Notes: a model not told the origin generated them from the sequence alone. Shown: positions 7,567 to 14,365, counted from the stretch's first letter. The stretch: DNA of 22,817 nucleotides from a bacterium (GCA_030672255.1 DAOVGU010000189.1:1-22817), one strand, 5' to 3'. A program made the numbers and translations.

Positions 7567-7604
7567 TGACCGACGACCGAAGCGTAAGCGGGAGGAGAAG
7601 AAAA

Positions 7605-8189
7605 ATGAAGAGAAAAGGGTTTACCCCTGCTAGATTCAAGCAGGGGTTTACACTGATGGAGTTATTGGTGGTAATGGCGATTATGGCGGCTTTGGCCGCT
7701 TTACTTTTACCTGCTTTAGGAAGAGCAAGGGAAAAGGGAAGAAGAACAATCTGTATTGCTAACCTTAAACAAATCGGAATGGCAATCCATATGTATGCCG
7801 AAGATTACTATGAGAGATTCCCCGGGAATGGAGTGGAGGATACCGGTTCTTCAGAGATGGGTTTTCTCTTTCCCCGATATATTAATGCCTCTCCTGTCTG
7901 GGACTGCCCGGGAGATAAGAAAAGCTCTTTTGCCACAATTTCCAATCATCTTCTGAGCAACTCCAGTTATGCTTACGATGATGAGCATTTGGAGAGTGAG
8001 GATCTTGATATTAAATTAGCCCTTGCTGCCGATAGAGGAGTATCTAAAACCTTAATAAAGAAATCAAATCACAGCATTGAGGGGGTGAATGTTCTCTATG
8101 TGGACGGGGCAGCAAGATGGGTTCCGGCTGATGATGCGGGCAATATCAGAACCTCCGATGTCAGCAATAAGGAAGATCTGAAAGACTAG
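7605..8189 (+). CDS. Prepilin-type protein, H-X9-DG class
   Basis: 194 residues. It has a type IV prepilin leader ending KQG, then FTLMELLVVM with Glu5 and a ~20-residue hydrophobic helix, followed by ALGRAREKGRR and conserved CIANLKQIG. The C-terminal H...VLYVDGAARWV resembles the H-X9-DG motif of pseudopilin-like proteins common in Planctomycetes and candidate phyla. Start at 7605 is chosen because GGAGGAG (7591-7597) sits 7 nt upstream; an in-frame GTG at 7557 would only add repeat-derived residues. The leader contains GFT twice because of a 27-nt insertion (7617-7651). The role, as pseudopilin or surface pilin exported and processed by a prepilin peptidase, is inferred from the family and from the gsp genes downstream. 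Confidence 0.88.
   Translation: MKRKGFTPARFKQGFTLMELLVVMAIMAALAALLLPALGRAREKGRRTICIANLKQIGMAIHMYAEDYYERFPGNGVEDTGSSEMGFLFPRYINASPVWDCPGDKKSSFATISNHLLSNSSYAYDDEHLESEDLDIKLALAADRGVSKTLIKKSNHSIEGVNVLYVDGAARWVPADDAGNIRTSDVSNKEDLKD
7617..7651 (+). repeat. 27-nt in-frame palindromic insertion in prepilin leader with 8-nt direct repeats
   Basis: GGGTTTAC occurs at 7617-7624 and 7644-7651, exactly 27 nt apart, around a hairpin with arms CCCCTGCT (7624-7631) and AGCAGGGG (7639-7646). Removing one unit restores a normal leader (KRKG then FTLMELL). A related hairpin preceded by GTTTA occurs at 14266-14293. Confidence 0.9.
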
Positions 8190-8197
8190 TTCATTGT

Positions 8198-8719
8198 ATG
8201 GAATTTCCTATTGTAGGGGCGACATTTATGACGCCCGTTGTTTCGGGTCGGATGAATCCGACCCCTACAGGCTCACACCGAAGATGCGCTAAAGCATTTA
8301 CCCTTACTGAGATTGTGGTGGTAATGGCCATTATTGCCGGAATTGCTGCGCTTCTTTTACCTACCTTGAGGAAGGCACGAAGACGTGCTCTTATTGGCAA
8401 GACCCAGGTTGCAATCACCTCTTTAGAAACCGCTTTATCTATGTATGAAAGCGACTTTAGCGATTATCCTTCTGGCAATGGAAAGGATTGCGAAAATTTA
8501 GTTTCTCTCCTTCAGGGTCCGATAGCGGGTGACTCTTGGCATGGTCCCTATATGAGGTTTAAGGAGAGGGAACTAAAGAAGGGAAATTTTATCGATCCCT
8601 GGGGAAATTCCTACCGATATAGATATCCACAAACCAAACATCCTAATGCGGCCTATCTTCTTCACTCTGGTGGTCCTGATATGGTTTTTGGCAGCGAAGA
8701 TGATATTACAAACTGGTAG
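8198..8719 (+). CDS. gspG: Type II secretion major pseudopilin GspG
   Basis: 173 residues from the first ATG, 8 nt after the previous stop; in-frame ATGs at 8228 and 8252 are alternatives and no clear ribosome site decides. All three starts fall in or next to a dispersed repeat, which supplies most of the leader. The prepilin motif AFTLTEIVVVM keeps Glu5, but the residue before the cleavage point is Ala and not Gly. The C-terminal half is diagnostic of the T2SSG domain: SDFSDYPSGNG, GPYM, then DPWGNSYRYRYP and GGPDMVFGSEDDITNW, the calcium-binding end of GspG. It would polymerise into the pseudopilus that drives secretion through the outer membrane. The next gene starts within its last codons. 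Confidence 0.9.
   Translation: MEFPIVGATFMTPVVSGRMNPTPTGSHRRCAKAFTLTEIVVVMAIIAGIAALLLPTLRKARRRALIGKTQVAITSLETALSMYESDFSDYPSGNGKDCENLVSLLQGPIAGDSWHGPYMRFKERELKKGNFIDPWGNSYRYRYPQTKHPNAAYLLHSGGPDMVFGSEDDITNW
8212..8269 (+). repeat. Dispersed TGTAGGGG...CCCCTACA repeat
   Basis: Outer arms TGTAGGGG (8212-8219) and CCCCTACA (8262-8269) enclose GGGCG...CGCCC (8217-8236) and a perfect hairpin GGGTCGGAT/ATCCGACCC with a 2-nt loop (8245-8264). It is translated as the gspG leader. This type of repeat is seen in many environmental bacterial genomes (from memory). Confidence 0.85.
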
Positions 8720-9149
8720 AAGAACTGGTTTTACTCTTTTAGAAATATTGGTTGTTTTGATTTTAATTGGGCTTTTCAGTCTAATGAGTATTCCTGCCTT
8801 TTTTAATAAGGTGAAAAGCTCTAAATTGGGGGCTACGAGTGAAGGTATTGCGCAAAGCCTGAAGTTGGCTAAAAGTTACGCCATCACCAAACGGGAGATT
8901 TGTCGGGTTGATTTTGATTTAATCAATGGAGGTTGGGGAATCTATGAGGGAAGTGGGAAATTGAAAGACAAATGGTTGAAACTCCCTGATAACATCAGGA
9001 TAAAGGAAGTTACTTCCGATTTTAATCCTGCAATTTTTAGAGCCGATGGGACAATAAAGCAGGCAGGTCACCTTATTCTTGAGGATATCAGGGACCATTC
9101 AACAAAGAAGATTATTGTTAATAGTTTAGGAAGAGTGAGAATTGAGTAG
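8700..9149 (+). CDS. gspH: Pseudopilin, GspH/FimT-like
   Basis: 149 residues. Start at 8700 is preferred because it gives a short basic leader (MILQTGRRTG) before FTLLEILVVLILIGL with Glu5; the longer frame from 8646 would put a second hydrophobic segment ahead of the leader. It overlaps gspG by 20 nt. After the helix, TSEGIAQSLKLAKSYAITKRE matches the pattern of minor pseudopilins of the GspH/FimT class, and the small beta-rich C-terminal domain ends in GRVRIE. It is expected to sit at or near the pseudopilus tip with GspI, J and K. The class is clear; H as opposed to another minor pseudopilin rests mainly on gene order. Confidence 0.83.
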   Translation: MILQTGRRTGFTLLEILVVLILIGLFSLMSIPAFFNKVKSSKLGATSEGIAQSLKLAKSYAITKREICRVDFDLINGGWGIYEGSGKLKDKWLKLPDNIRIKEVTSDFNPAIFRADGTIKQAGHLILEDIRDHSTKKIIVNSLGRVRIE

Positions 9150-9188
9150 GCTCGGAAAGTTTCTTCGGCGGCACGTTTGTCAGGTCTC

Positions 9189-9420
9189 GCACCTACGGTG
9201 CTTCGGTCAGGGTGCTCACATCTCGCACCCAATGCTGTCTCGTGCTCCTTACTCGTCGCACAGCATTCCCAGCGAGGAAATCTTCGTTCTCGTTCCGTCC
9301 GGCCCGCCTCACATCTCGGCGGGCGTGCCAAACAGTGCTCCTTATTCGTCGCACTGGCACCCTCGCTCACCCTTATATGTTCTCCCCTCTGGGGAGATAC
9401 AGAGGGGCTTGACTCGCCTT
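9189..9420 (+). repeat. GC-rich tract of hairpins between gspH and gspI
   Basis: A 277-nt gap (9150-9426), much more GC-rich than its surroundings, is filled with hairpins: GCACC/GGTGC (9189-9201), GGGTGC/GCACCC (9210-9230), AATGCT/AGCATT around a 20-nt core (9231-9267), CCCGCC/GGCGGG (9303-9323), GTGCCA/TGGCAC around the same core with one change (9325-9360), and CCCCTCT/AGAGGGG (9384-9407). The first part is an inverted copy of the element at the end of the S1 gene. Open frames through it are translations of the repeats. Confidence 0.85.
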
Positions 9421-9426
9421 TGTGAT

Positions 9427-9792
9427 ATGAAAAGAAGAAGTGGATTCACTCTAATAACGGTTGTTTTTGCGCTTGCCATATTAACCATAGGGATATTAAG
9501 TATCGCTTTCCTCTTTCCTCTGGGACACAAAGCAGTTAGCAGAAGCAAGGCGATGACCATTGCGGCTCTGGTTGCCGAAAGGGAATTGAATAGGATCCGG
9601 GGACTCTACAGTAGTTTTGATTCTCCCGACCCTCCGGAAGAAATGTCCGGCTGCGACCCTGACTTTGCAAAATTTTCCTGGAGAGCAATAATCTCGGGAA
9701 AGAAGATCTATGTCGTTGATTTAGAAGTTACCTGGGAGGAGCAAAGAAAAAAGGAGCATGAATTCTTCACGACAGAATTTACAAAACATTAA
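9427..9792 (+). CDS. gspI: Minor pseudopilin, GspI/PilV-like, with Thr at position 5
   Basis: 121 residues from ATG 9427, which gives the leader MKRRSG before FTLITVVFALAILTIGIL. A longer frame from 9142 would add ~95 residues translated from the hairpin tract and is rejected. The sequence after the helix (AVSRSKAMTIAALVAERELNRIRGL) is typical of GspI, whose helix packs with J and K at the tip. The usual Glu5 is Thr, an unusual change for a GspI-like protein since only GspK normally lacks it. No good ribosome site precedes the ATG, and the upstream sequence is a repeat also found before ispH. Its end overlaps gspJ by 35 nt. Confidence 0.82.
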   Translation: MKRRSGFTLITVVFALAILTIGILSIAFLFPLGHKAVSRSKAMTIAALVAERELNRIRGLYSSFDSPDPPEEMSGCDPDFAKFSWRAIISGKKIYVVDLEVTWEEQRKKEHEFFTTEFTKH

Positions 9793-10396
9793 AGGGTTTA
9801 CCATCTTAGAATTTCTCATTGCTGCTTTCATTCTCATCGTTGTCGTCGGCTCGATCTCGCTTCTTCTTAAGGAAAGCTCCTTCTCCTTTTCTCAGGGCAA
9901 AAGCAAAGTGGGAATCTACGAGGCGGGAAGACAATCGCTTAATTTCTTGATGAGTCGGCTGTGTACCGCTCTGGTGAATGATTGGAAGAATAACCGCATT
10001 AACTTTATTGGGGAGGAGAAAAAGGTAAAATTCATCTGCCCCTTTTCTACACGTAAAGATTCTTCCGATATCTGTAAGATTATCTTTTATTTGGATGGGA
10101 AGGAGTTGAAGGTCTGGCTGAAAAGGATGGGGAAAGAGGAGAAAGACTATTCCTTTTCCGATTCTCTTCCCGGGAGCCAGGGCTTAATCACCAATGTCCA
10201 AGAGATGACTTTTGAATACTATGATGGAATTTCCTGGAGAGACTGTTGGGACTCCAGGAAAGGGAAAAGACAGGATGGTAGATTGCCGAAAGCGGTGCGC
10301 ATCAAAATCAAAATTTCTGCTCCTAAGGGAATAGAGGGAAAAGAGCCGATAGAGAAAAGTTTCTCTGCGATCACCTATCTTGAGAATCGTGGATAA
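9758..10396 (+). CDS. gspJ: Minor pseudopilin GspJ
   Basis: 212 residues. The leader MNSSRQNLQNIKG precedes FTILEFLIAAFILIVVVGSI with Glu5. The long C-terminal domain with paired features KVKFICPFST...KIIFYLDG, then LITNVQEMTFEYYDG and AVRIKIKIS matches GspJ, the largest of the I-J-K tip partners after K. The ATG at 9758 lies within the end of gspI with AAGGAG directly upstream at short spacing, so translational coupling is likely. It overlaps gspK by 17 nt. Position in the G-H-I-J-K order supports the assignment. Confidence 0.88.
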   Translation: MNSSRQNLQNIKGFTILEFLIAAFILIVVVGSISLLLKESSFSFSQGKSKVGIYEAGRQSLNFLMSRLCTALVNDWKNNRINFIGEEKKVKFICPFSTRKDSSDICKIIFYLDGKELKVWLKRMGKEEKDYSFSDSLPGSQGLITNVQEMTFEYYDGISWRDCWDSRKGKRQDGRLPKAVRIKIKISAPKGIEGKEPIEKSFSAITYLENRG

Positions 10397-12644
10397 TAAG
10401 GGGGTTGCTATTATCATTGTCATTGGACTCTTATCTCTGCTTTTGGTAATAGGACTTTCCTTTCTGCTTTTAATGAGGTTACAGGAGAAGGGAGCCGCCA
10501 ACTACCTTTTTTCGGTGCGGGCAAAGAATATAGCAAGATTGGGGATTGAAAAGGCGATTGTACAATTAAAGGCGGATAAAAACTGTTACGATGTGGAGAC
10601 GGAGGCCTGGCACTCAGACTTTGCTGGGGATGAGGTAGATTTAGATGGGGATGGAAAGGGTGATTCTAAATGGGTAAATCTTTTTAAGAAAGGAAAGTTG
10701 GTTGGCAGGTATAGTGTGCTGACGAAGGATGAAGAGGGTAAACTCAATATCAATGAGGCGGGCAATTTAAGCAAAGGCTCCTATACCAGGGAGCAGGGAA
10801 TAGATGAGGGGTGGAAACCCTCGGAGATTGTGTTAACGGCTCTACCCGGAATTAATAAAGGACTCTCTAAGGCGATGGTTAAATTTCGCTATGGTAAGGA
10901 TGAAAAACCTGGCAAGAAAGAATTTGATGATGATAAAAACAATTCCCGATTGGTTAAGGATGGAATCGATAATGATGGTGATTGGATTCCTGCCAATGAC
11001 CGGAAACTCAAAGGCCGGCGTAATGGGAGGCCAAATCCTGGGGAGGAAGACTGTGATGAGGGTGATGAAGGAATAGATGAGCCGGATGAATTCTACTCGA
11101 GATCCCCTTTTGGCGATGATCAGCCCTTTGTGACGATTGAGGATTTGAAAAGGGTTAAAGGAATAGGGGAGAAAAAATTTGAAGCCATAAAAAATATAAT
11201 CACCACCTATTCCTACGATAAAAATATCAATAGCGAGGCTAAATTGAGGATGAATGTCAATACTGAGCCAATAGAGAGAATAAAGTATGCCTTGAGAAAG
11301 GGTGGTATCACTGATTCCGATATCTGCAACCAGATTGCGGTAAATATTATTGATTATAGAGACAAGAACAATTTTCCCATATCCAACTTTGACCCAAATA
11401 CATGGAAAACTTACTACGGAATTGAGGAGACTCCTTACCTCAATGAGGTAGAGGCCTCACCAGAACCTCTGGATGTTCCTCCAGGACTCGAGGAAATTAT
11501 CACCAAGATATTTGATGGCGGTGAATACATTGAACTCTATAATCCCTATCCCTTTGATATCCCTATCGGCGGATGGAGAATTACAACCTCCTCTACCGGC
11601 ACCTCTTTTCTTCACACTCTCTATTCTCTTTTAAATATGTTTCTTATTCCGATTGTAATTCCCGAAGGAACAGTTATTCCGGCAAATGGCTATTATACCA
11701 TTGGAGACAATATAGCTATAGCGCTTATTAAGGCTGGAAAGCGGACTATACCTGTCCCCTGGCCTATTGTACCTACGCCATCCGGATGCGATCAGTACCA
11801 TCCAATATTGCTTTTTGATTTCGGTGGAAACTTAAGGTTGGAGGATTCCTCTTCTCATGCGATTGAAGATACTTATTACGGGCTAGATTTTTGGACCCCG
11901 ATTTCTCTGCAGAAAAATGATCCTCGGGTGAAGAAATTTTATTTTATTCCTGGAACTGGGACTCCCGGAAAACCAAATTCTACTTTTTTTCCTTTAATTG
12001 GAAAAGAGGTAAACCTGATTAACTGGCAGAGTAGTTGTGCGGTAAAGAATTATCCCTTTGCCACGGTTGGGGAGTTAGGCGATGTTCATCGAGGGACTCA
12101 GTGGAAGACAATCAACTTCTGGAAAGGAGAGGATATTGGTATCTGTGACCAACTCACTACCGCCGAACCTGTCAGAGAACCTCTAAAAGGAAGAATTAAC
12201 ATCAATACCGCTTCTCTACCTGTCTTAATGGGATTGCCCGGAATTGACGAGAATTTGGCAAAAAAGATTGTTTCTGCCAGGCCGTTTGAGACAATTGGCG
12301 AGATTCTTGGAGAATATTCCGCTGAAGATGAGGAAGAAGAGAAAGATCCTAAGAAAATTCTTAATAAAGCAATGATTGCTAAAGGAATGGATGGGGATGA
12401 CAACGATAGCGATGGATTCATTGATGAAGATGATGAGAAGGAAGAAACTTTTAGAAGATTTGCCAATCTTATTACCGTGCGTTCAAACCTCTTTTCTATT
12501 ATATCTCTTGCTCAATCTGTAAGGGATAAAAATGGCAATGGCATCGTTGAGGAAGGGGAAATTCTTGCCGAAAAAAAGATTAAGGTAATCTATGATCGGG
12601 GTTCCTTCCCAAGAAAGATACGCTTTTATAAGGAGGTGCAATGA
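10380..12644 (+). CDS. gspK: GspK-like tip pseudopilin enlarged by a lamin-tail-like domain
   Basis: 754 residues, about twice the usual GspK. The leader MRIVDNKG precedes VAIIIVIGLLSLLLVIGLSFLLLMR without Glu5, as is normal for GspK. Helix-hairpin-helix-like parts typical of GspK occur: LPGINKGLSKAM, VKGIGEKKFEAIKN (~258-272) and INTASLPVLMGLPGID (~606-622). Residues ~378-530 contain GEYIELYNPYPFDIPIGGWRI, the signature of a lamin-tail domain. Asp-rich loops that could bind calcium lie near 87 (DLDGDGKGD), 194-203 (DGIDNDGD), 671-686 (DGDDNDSDGFIDEDD) and 716-727 (DKNGNGIVEEGE). It caps the pseudopilus and would be calcium-stabilised. It overlaps the next start as ATGA. Confidence 0.88.
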   Translation: MRIVDNKGVAIIIVIGLLSLLLVIGLSFLLLMRLQEKGAANYLFSVRAKNIARLGIEKAIVQLKADKNCYDVETEAWHSDFAGDEVDLDGDGKGDSKWVNLFKKGKLVGRYSVLTKDEEGKLNINEAGNLSKGSYTREQGIDEGWKPSEIVLTALPGINKGLSKAMVKFRYGKDEKPGKKEFDDDKNNSRLVKDGIDNDGDWIPANDRKLKGRRNGRPNPGEEDCDEGDEGIDEPDEFYSRSPFGDDQPFVTIEDLKRVKGIGEKKFEAIKNIITTYSYDKNINSEAKLRMNVNTEPIERIKYALRKGGITDSDICNQIAVNIIDYRDKNNFPISNFDPNTWKTYYGIEETPYLNEVEASPEPLDVPPGLEEIITKIFDGGEYIELYNPYPFDIPIGGWRITTSSTGTSFLHTLYSLLNMFLIPIVIPEGTVIPANGYYTIGDNIAIALIKAGKRTIPVPWPIVPTPSGCDQYHPILLFDFGGNLRLEDSSSHAIEDTYYGLDFWTPISLQKNDPRVKKFYFIPGTGTPGKPNSTFFPLIGKEVNLINWQSSCAVKNYPFATVGELGDVHRGTQWKTINFWKGEDIGICDQLTTAEPVREPLKGRININTASLPVLMGLPGIDENLAKKIVSARPFETIGEILGEYSAEDEEEEKDPKKILNKAMIAKGMDGDDNDSDGFIDEDDEKEETFRRFANLITVRSNLFSIISLAQSVRDKNGNGIVEEGEILAEKKIKVIYDRGSFPRKIRFYKEVQ

Positions 12645-13249
12645 AACTTTCGGCGCGGTCAACGCAGTGGTTATTTTTGTCTTCATTGGTGGTTATCATT
12701 GTTTCCCTTCTCTGGCTTCTTCATACACTTAGAGTGAGAGAAAGCCGCCAAGCCGTTCTTGCCGAGGTGAACGGAATAAACATCACCGTTTCGGATTTTA
12801 ATCGGCTTTGTTCTTTAAGCCCTGACTACTACAGGGATTTTATCAGGGAAAATAAGAGGAAATTTTTGGAGGATTTAATCAATCGGGAACTTCTCTTTCA
12901 GGAGGCAAAGAGGAAGAAAATTGACAGATTGGAAAGGGTAAGACAAAAATTACAGGATAAGGAAAAGGATATTTTAGTAGAGGCATTTACCAAAGAGGAG
13001 ATTTTGAAAAGAATAGAGGTTCCAATGAATGAGGTAAGATCCTATTATGAAGAACATAAAGAGGAGTTTATTCTTTTCGGAACTGTTCCTCCGCAAAAGG
13101 AAAATTTTGATGATGTGAAGGAAAGGATAAAAGACCTTTTGGCAAAGAGTAAAGAAGTAGAAGCATTTGGTAACCATCTAAAAGGTTTAAGGAAGAGAGC
13201 AAAGATCAGAGTCAATGAGGAACTACTCCAGAGCCTGGAGTTGAAGTGA
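12641..13249 (+). CDS. Membrane-anchored SurA_N-domain protein lacking a parvulin domain
   Basis: 202 residues. One transmembrane helix at about 10-27 (WLFLSSLVVIIVSLLWLL) would place the rest in the periplasm. VLAEVNGINITVSDF is the classic start of a SurA/PpiC chaperone lobe, followed by the LINRELLFQEAKRKKI helix. The C-terminal helix (FDDVKERIKDLLAKSKEVEAF) is also SurA/PpiC-like, but the PPIase domain normally between them is missing, leaving a short linker. It starts on the gspK stop with a strong site AGGAGGTG (12631-12638). A role in folding exported proteins, perhaps the pseudopilins, is inferred from its place between gspK and a full SurA-like gene. Confidence 0.75.
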   Translation: MKLSARSTQWLFLSSLVVIIVSLLWLLHTLRVRESRQAVLAEVNGINITVSDFNRLCSLSPDYYRDFIRENKRKFLEDLINRELLFQEAKRKKIDRLERVRQKLQDKEKDILVEAFTKEEILKRIEVPMNEVRSYYEEHKEEFILFGTVPPQKENFDDVKERIKDLLAKSKEVEAFGNHLKGLRKRAKIRVNEELLQSLELK

Positions 13250-13272
13250 TAGTTTAAAACTAATATGACGAG

Positions 13273-13359
13273 GTCATTGCGAGGAGTCCGCCTTAGGGGG
13301 ACGACGTGGCAATCCGCGAAGGGTCTCGTATTGAGATTCCTCGCTTTGCTCAGAATGAC
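13273..13359 (+). repeat. GTCATTGCGAG...CTCAGAATGAC dispersed inverted repeat
   Basis: The opening arm is GTCATTGCGAGGAG at 13273-13286 and the closing arm CTCAGAATGAC at 13349-13359, with GTGGCAATCC between them. It belongs to the same family as 5111-5238. The ATG within the closing arm is the likely start codon of the next gene. Confidence 0.85.
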
Positions 13360-14188
13360 ACTCTGTATCATTTTTTATTTTTCATTTATTCTTCCTTCCT
13401 ACTTGGCCGACACTTTCAAGATTGTGGCTATCGTCAATGATAAAGCAATTACTGAAGGCGAGGTTAGGGAATTGGTGGAGCTTAAAGGAAATTTTTCTTC
13501 TGCTCTTAACTATCTTATTGAGGAGGCTCTTCTTTTTCGGGAGGCAAAGAAGCAACAAATAAAGAAAGAAGGAGCGGATGAAGAATTCAATAGAGTTAAA
13601 GAAAGATTTTCTTCCGAGCAAAATTTTTATCAGCAGTTGCAGAAAGAAGGTCTAACTGCACATCAATTGAAGAAGAACTTGGAAAAGCAACTTTTGATTC
13701 AGAAGCTTATTAGAAAGGAGGTGGTTGAAAAAATTTCTGTCACTCCTTATGAAATTGCAGAAAGACCATCTCAGGGGAATTTTCCGAAAAAAGTCTCTTA
13801 TCGGTTAAGTGAAATTTTTCGCAAGGAGAAAAGGGAAATTGAAGAGATCTTTCGGAGGATAAAAAAGGGACAACTAAAATTTGAGGCTCTCTCTACCGAT
13901 CTCGGCTGTTTTCAAAAGGAAGAGCTAGCTTTAGAGTTCCAGACCGCTTTATCTAAATTGAAGATTGGTGAGCTCAGTAAACCAATAGAGATGGAGGATG
14001 GCTATCATCTCATCTCCATCACCGAGAAAAGGGAAGAAGAAGAGAATCCAGAAGAGCTCAGGAAAGTGATCAAGGAAGAATTATTTCAGGAGAAGTTCAG
14101 GGAGAGATATAAAGAATTTATTGCTGAATTAAAGAAAAATGCCTATATTGAGATAAAAGAAAATGTAACCACAGATAGACACAGATGA
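13355..14188 (+). CDS. surA: SurA-like periplasmic chaperone/peptidyl-prolyl isomerase
   Basis: 277 residues from ATG 13355. This start gives a clean signal peptide (MTLCIIFYFSFILPSYLA, cut before Asp); starting at 13265 would add 30 residues translated from a repeat. A SurA_N lobe follows (IVAIVNDKAITEGEV, LNYLIEEALLFREAKKQQI), then one parvulin-type domain at roughly 150-235 with YRLSEIF, LSTDLGCF, LALEFQTALSKLKIGELSKP and GYHLISI. The last residues (TTDRHR) come from the CCACAGAT-type repeat. It would assist outer-membrane or secreted protein folding. The following pdxA and rsmA reproduce the surA-pdxA-rsmA order of E. coli, which supports the name. Confidence 0.85.
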   Translation: MTLCIIFYFSFILPSYLADTFKIVAIVNDKAITEGEVRELVELKGNFSSALNYLIEEALLFREAKKQQIKKEGADEEFNRVKERFSSEQNFYQQLQKEGLTAHQLKKNLEKQLLIQKLIRKEVVEKISVTPYEIAERPSQGNFPKKVSYRLSEIFRKEKREIEEIFRRIKKGQLKFEALSTDLGCFQKEELALEFQTALSKLKIGELSKPIEMEDGYHLISITEKREEEENPEELRKVIKEELFQEKFRERYKEFIAELKKNAYIEIKENVTTDRHR

Positions 14189-14355
14189 ACACGGATGACA
14201 GCATAGTTGTCATTCCCGCAATTAGTAAGCGGGAATCTATTTCTTTATATCTGGATTCCTGCTAAGTTTACCCCTGCATGCAGTAAGCAGGGGCAGGAAT
14301 GACACTTTGTCTCATTTTATTTGCAGTATTTGTGTATATCTGTGTTAATCTGTGG
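14169..14355 (+). repeat. Composite repeat between surA and pdxA
   Basis: Outer arms of the CCACAGAT/ATCTGTGG type lie at 14169-14198 and 14327-14355 in inverted orientation. Inside is an ATTCCCGC/GCGGGAAT hairpin (14212-14236) and a CCCCTGC/GCAGGGG hairpin (14271-14293) nested within a GATTCCTGC...GCAGGAATGAC element. The left arm overlaps the surA stop, and the right arm ends 11 nt before the pdxA ATG. Confidence 0.85.
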
Positions 14356-14365
14356 CTAAAAGAAA

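Noticed and set aside
7557..7604. GTG start 16 codons upstream of the H-X9-DG prepilin
   Set aside because: The added residues come from the repeat, and a strong ribosome site precedes the ATG at 7605.
9142..9426. 95-codon N-terminal extension of gspI and other frames over 9177-9425
   Set aside because: They translate the GC-rich hairpin tract; the prepilin leader starts naturally at 9427.
4836..9426. CRISPR array
   Set aside because: Repeats are palindromic, of several types and irregularly spaced, without unique equal-length spacers.
13265..13354. 30-codon extension of the SurA-like protein
   Set aside because: It is repeat-derived and would bury the signal peptide.
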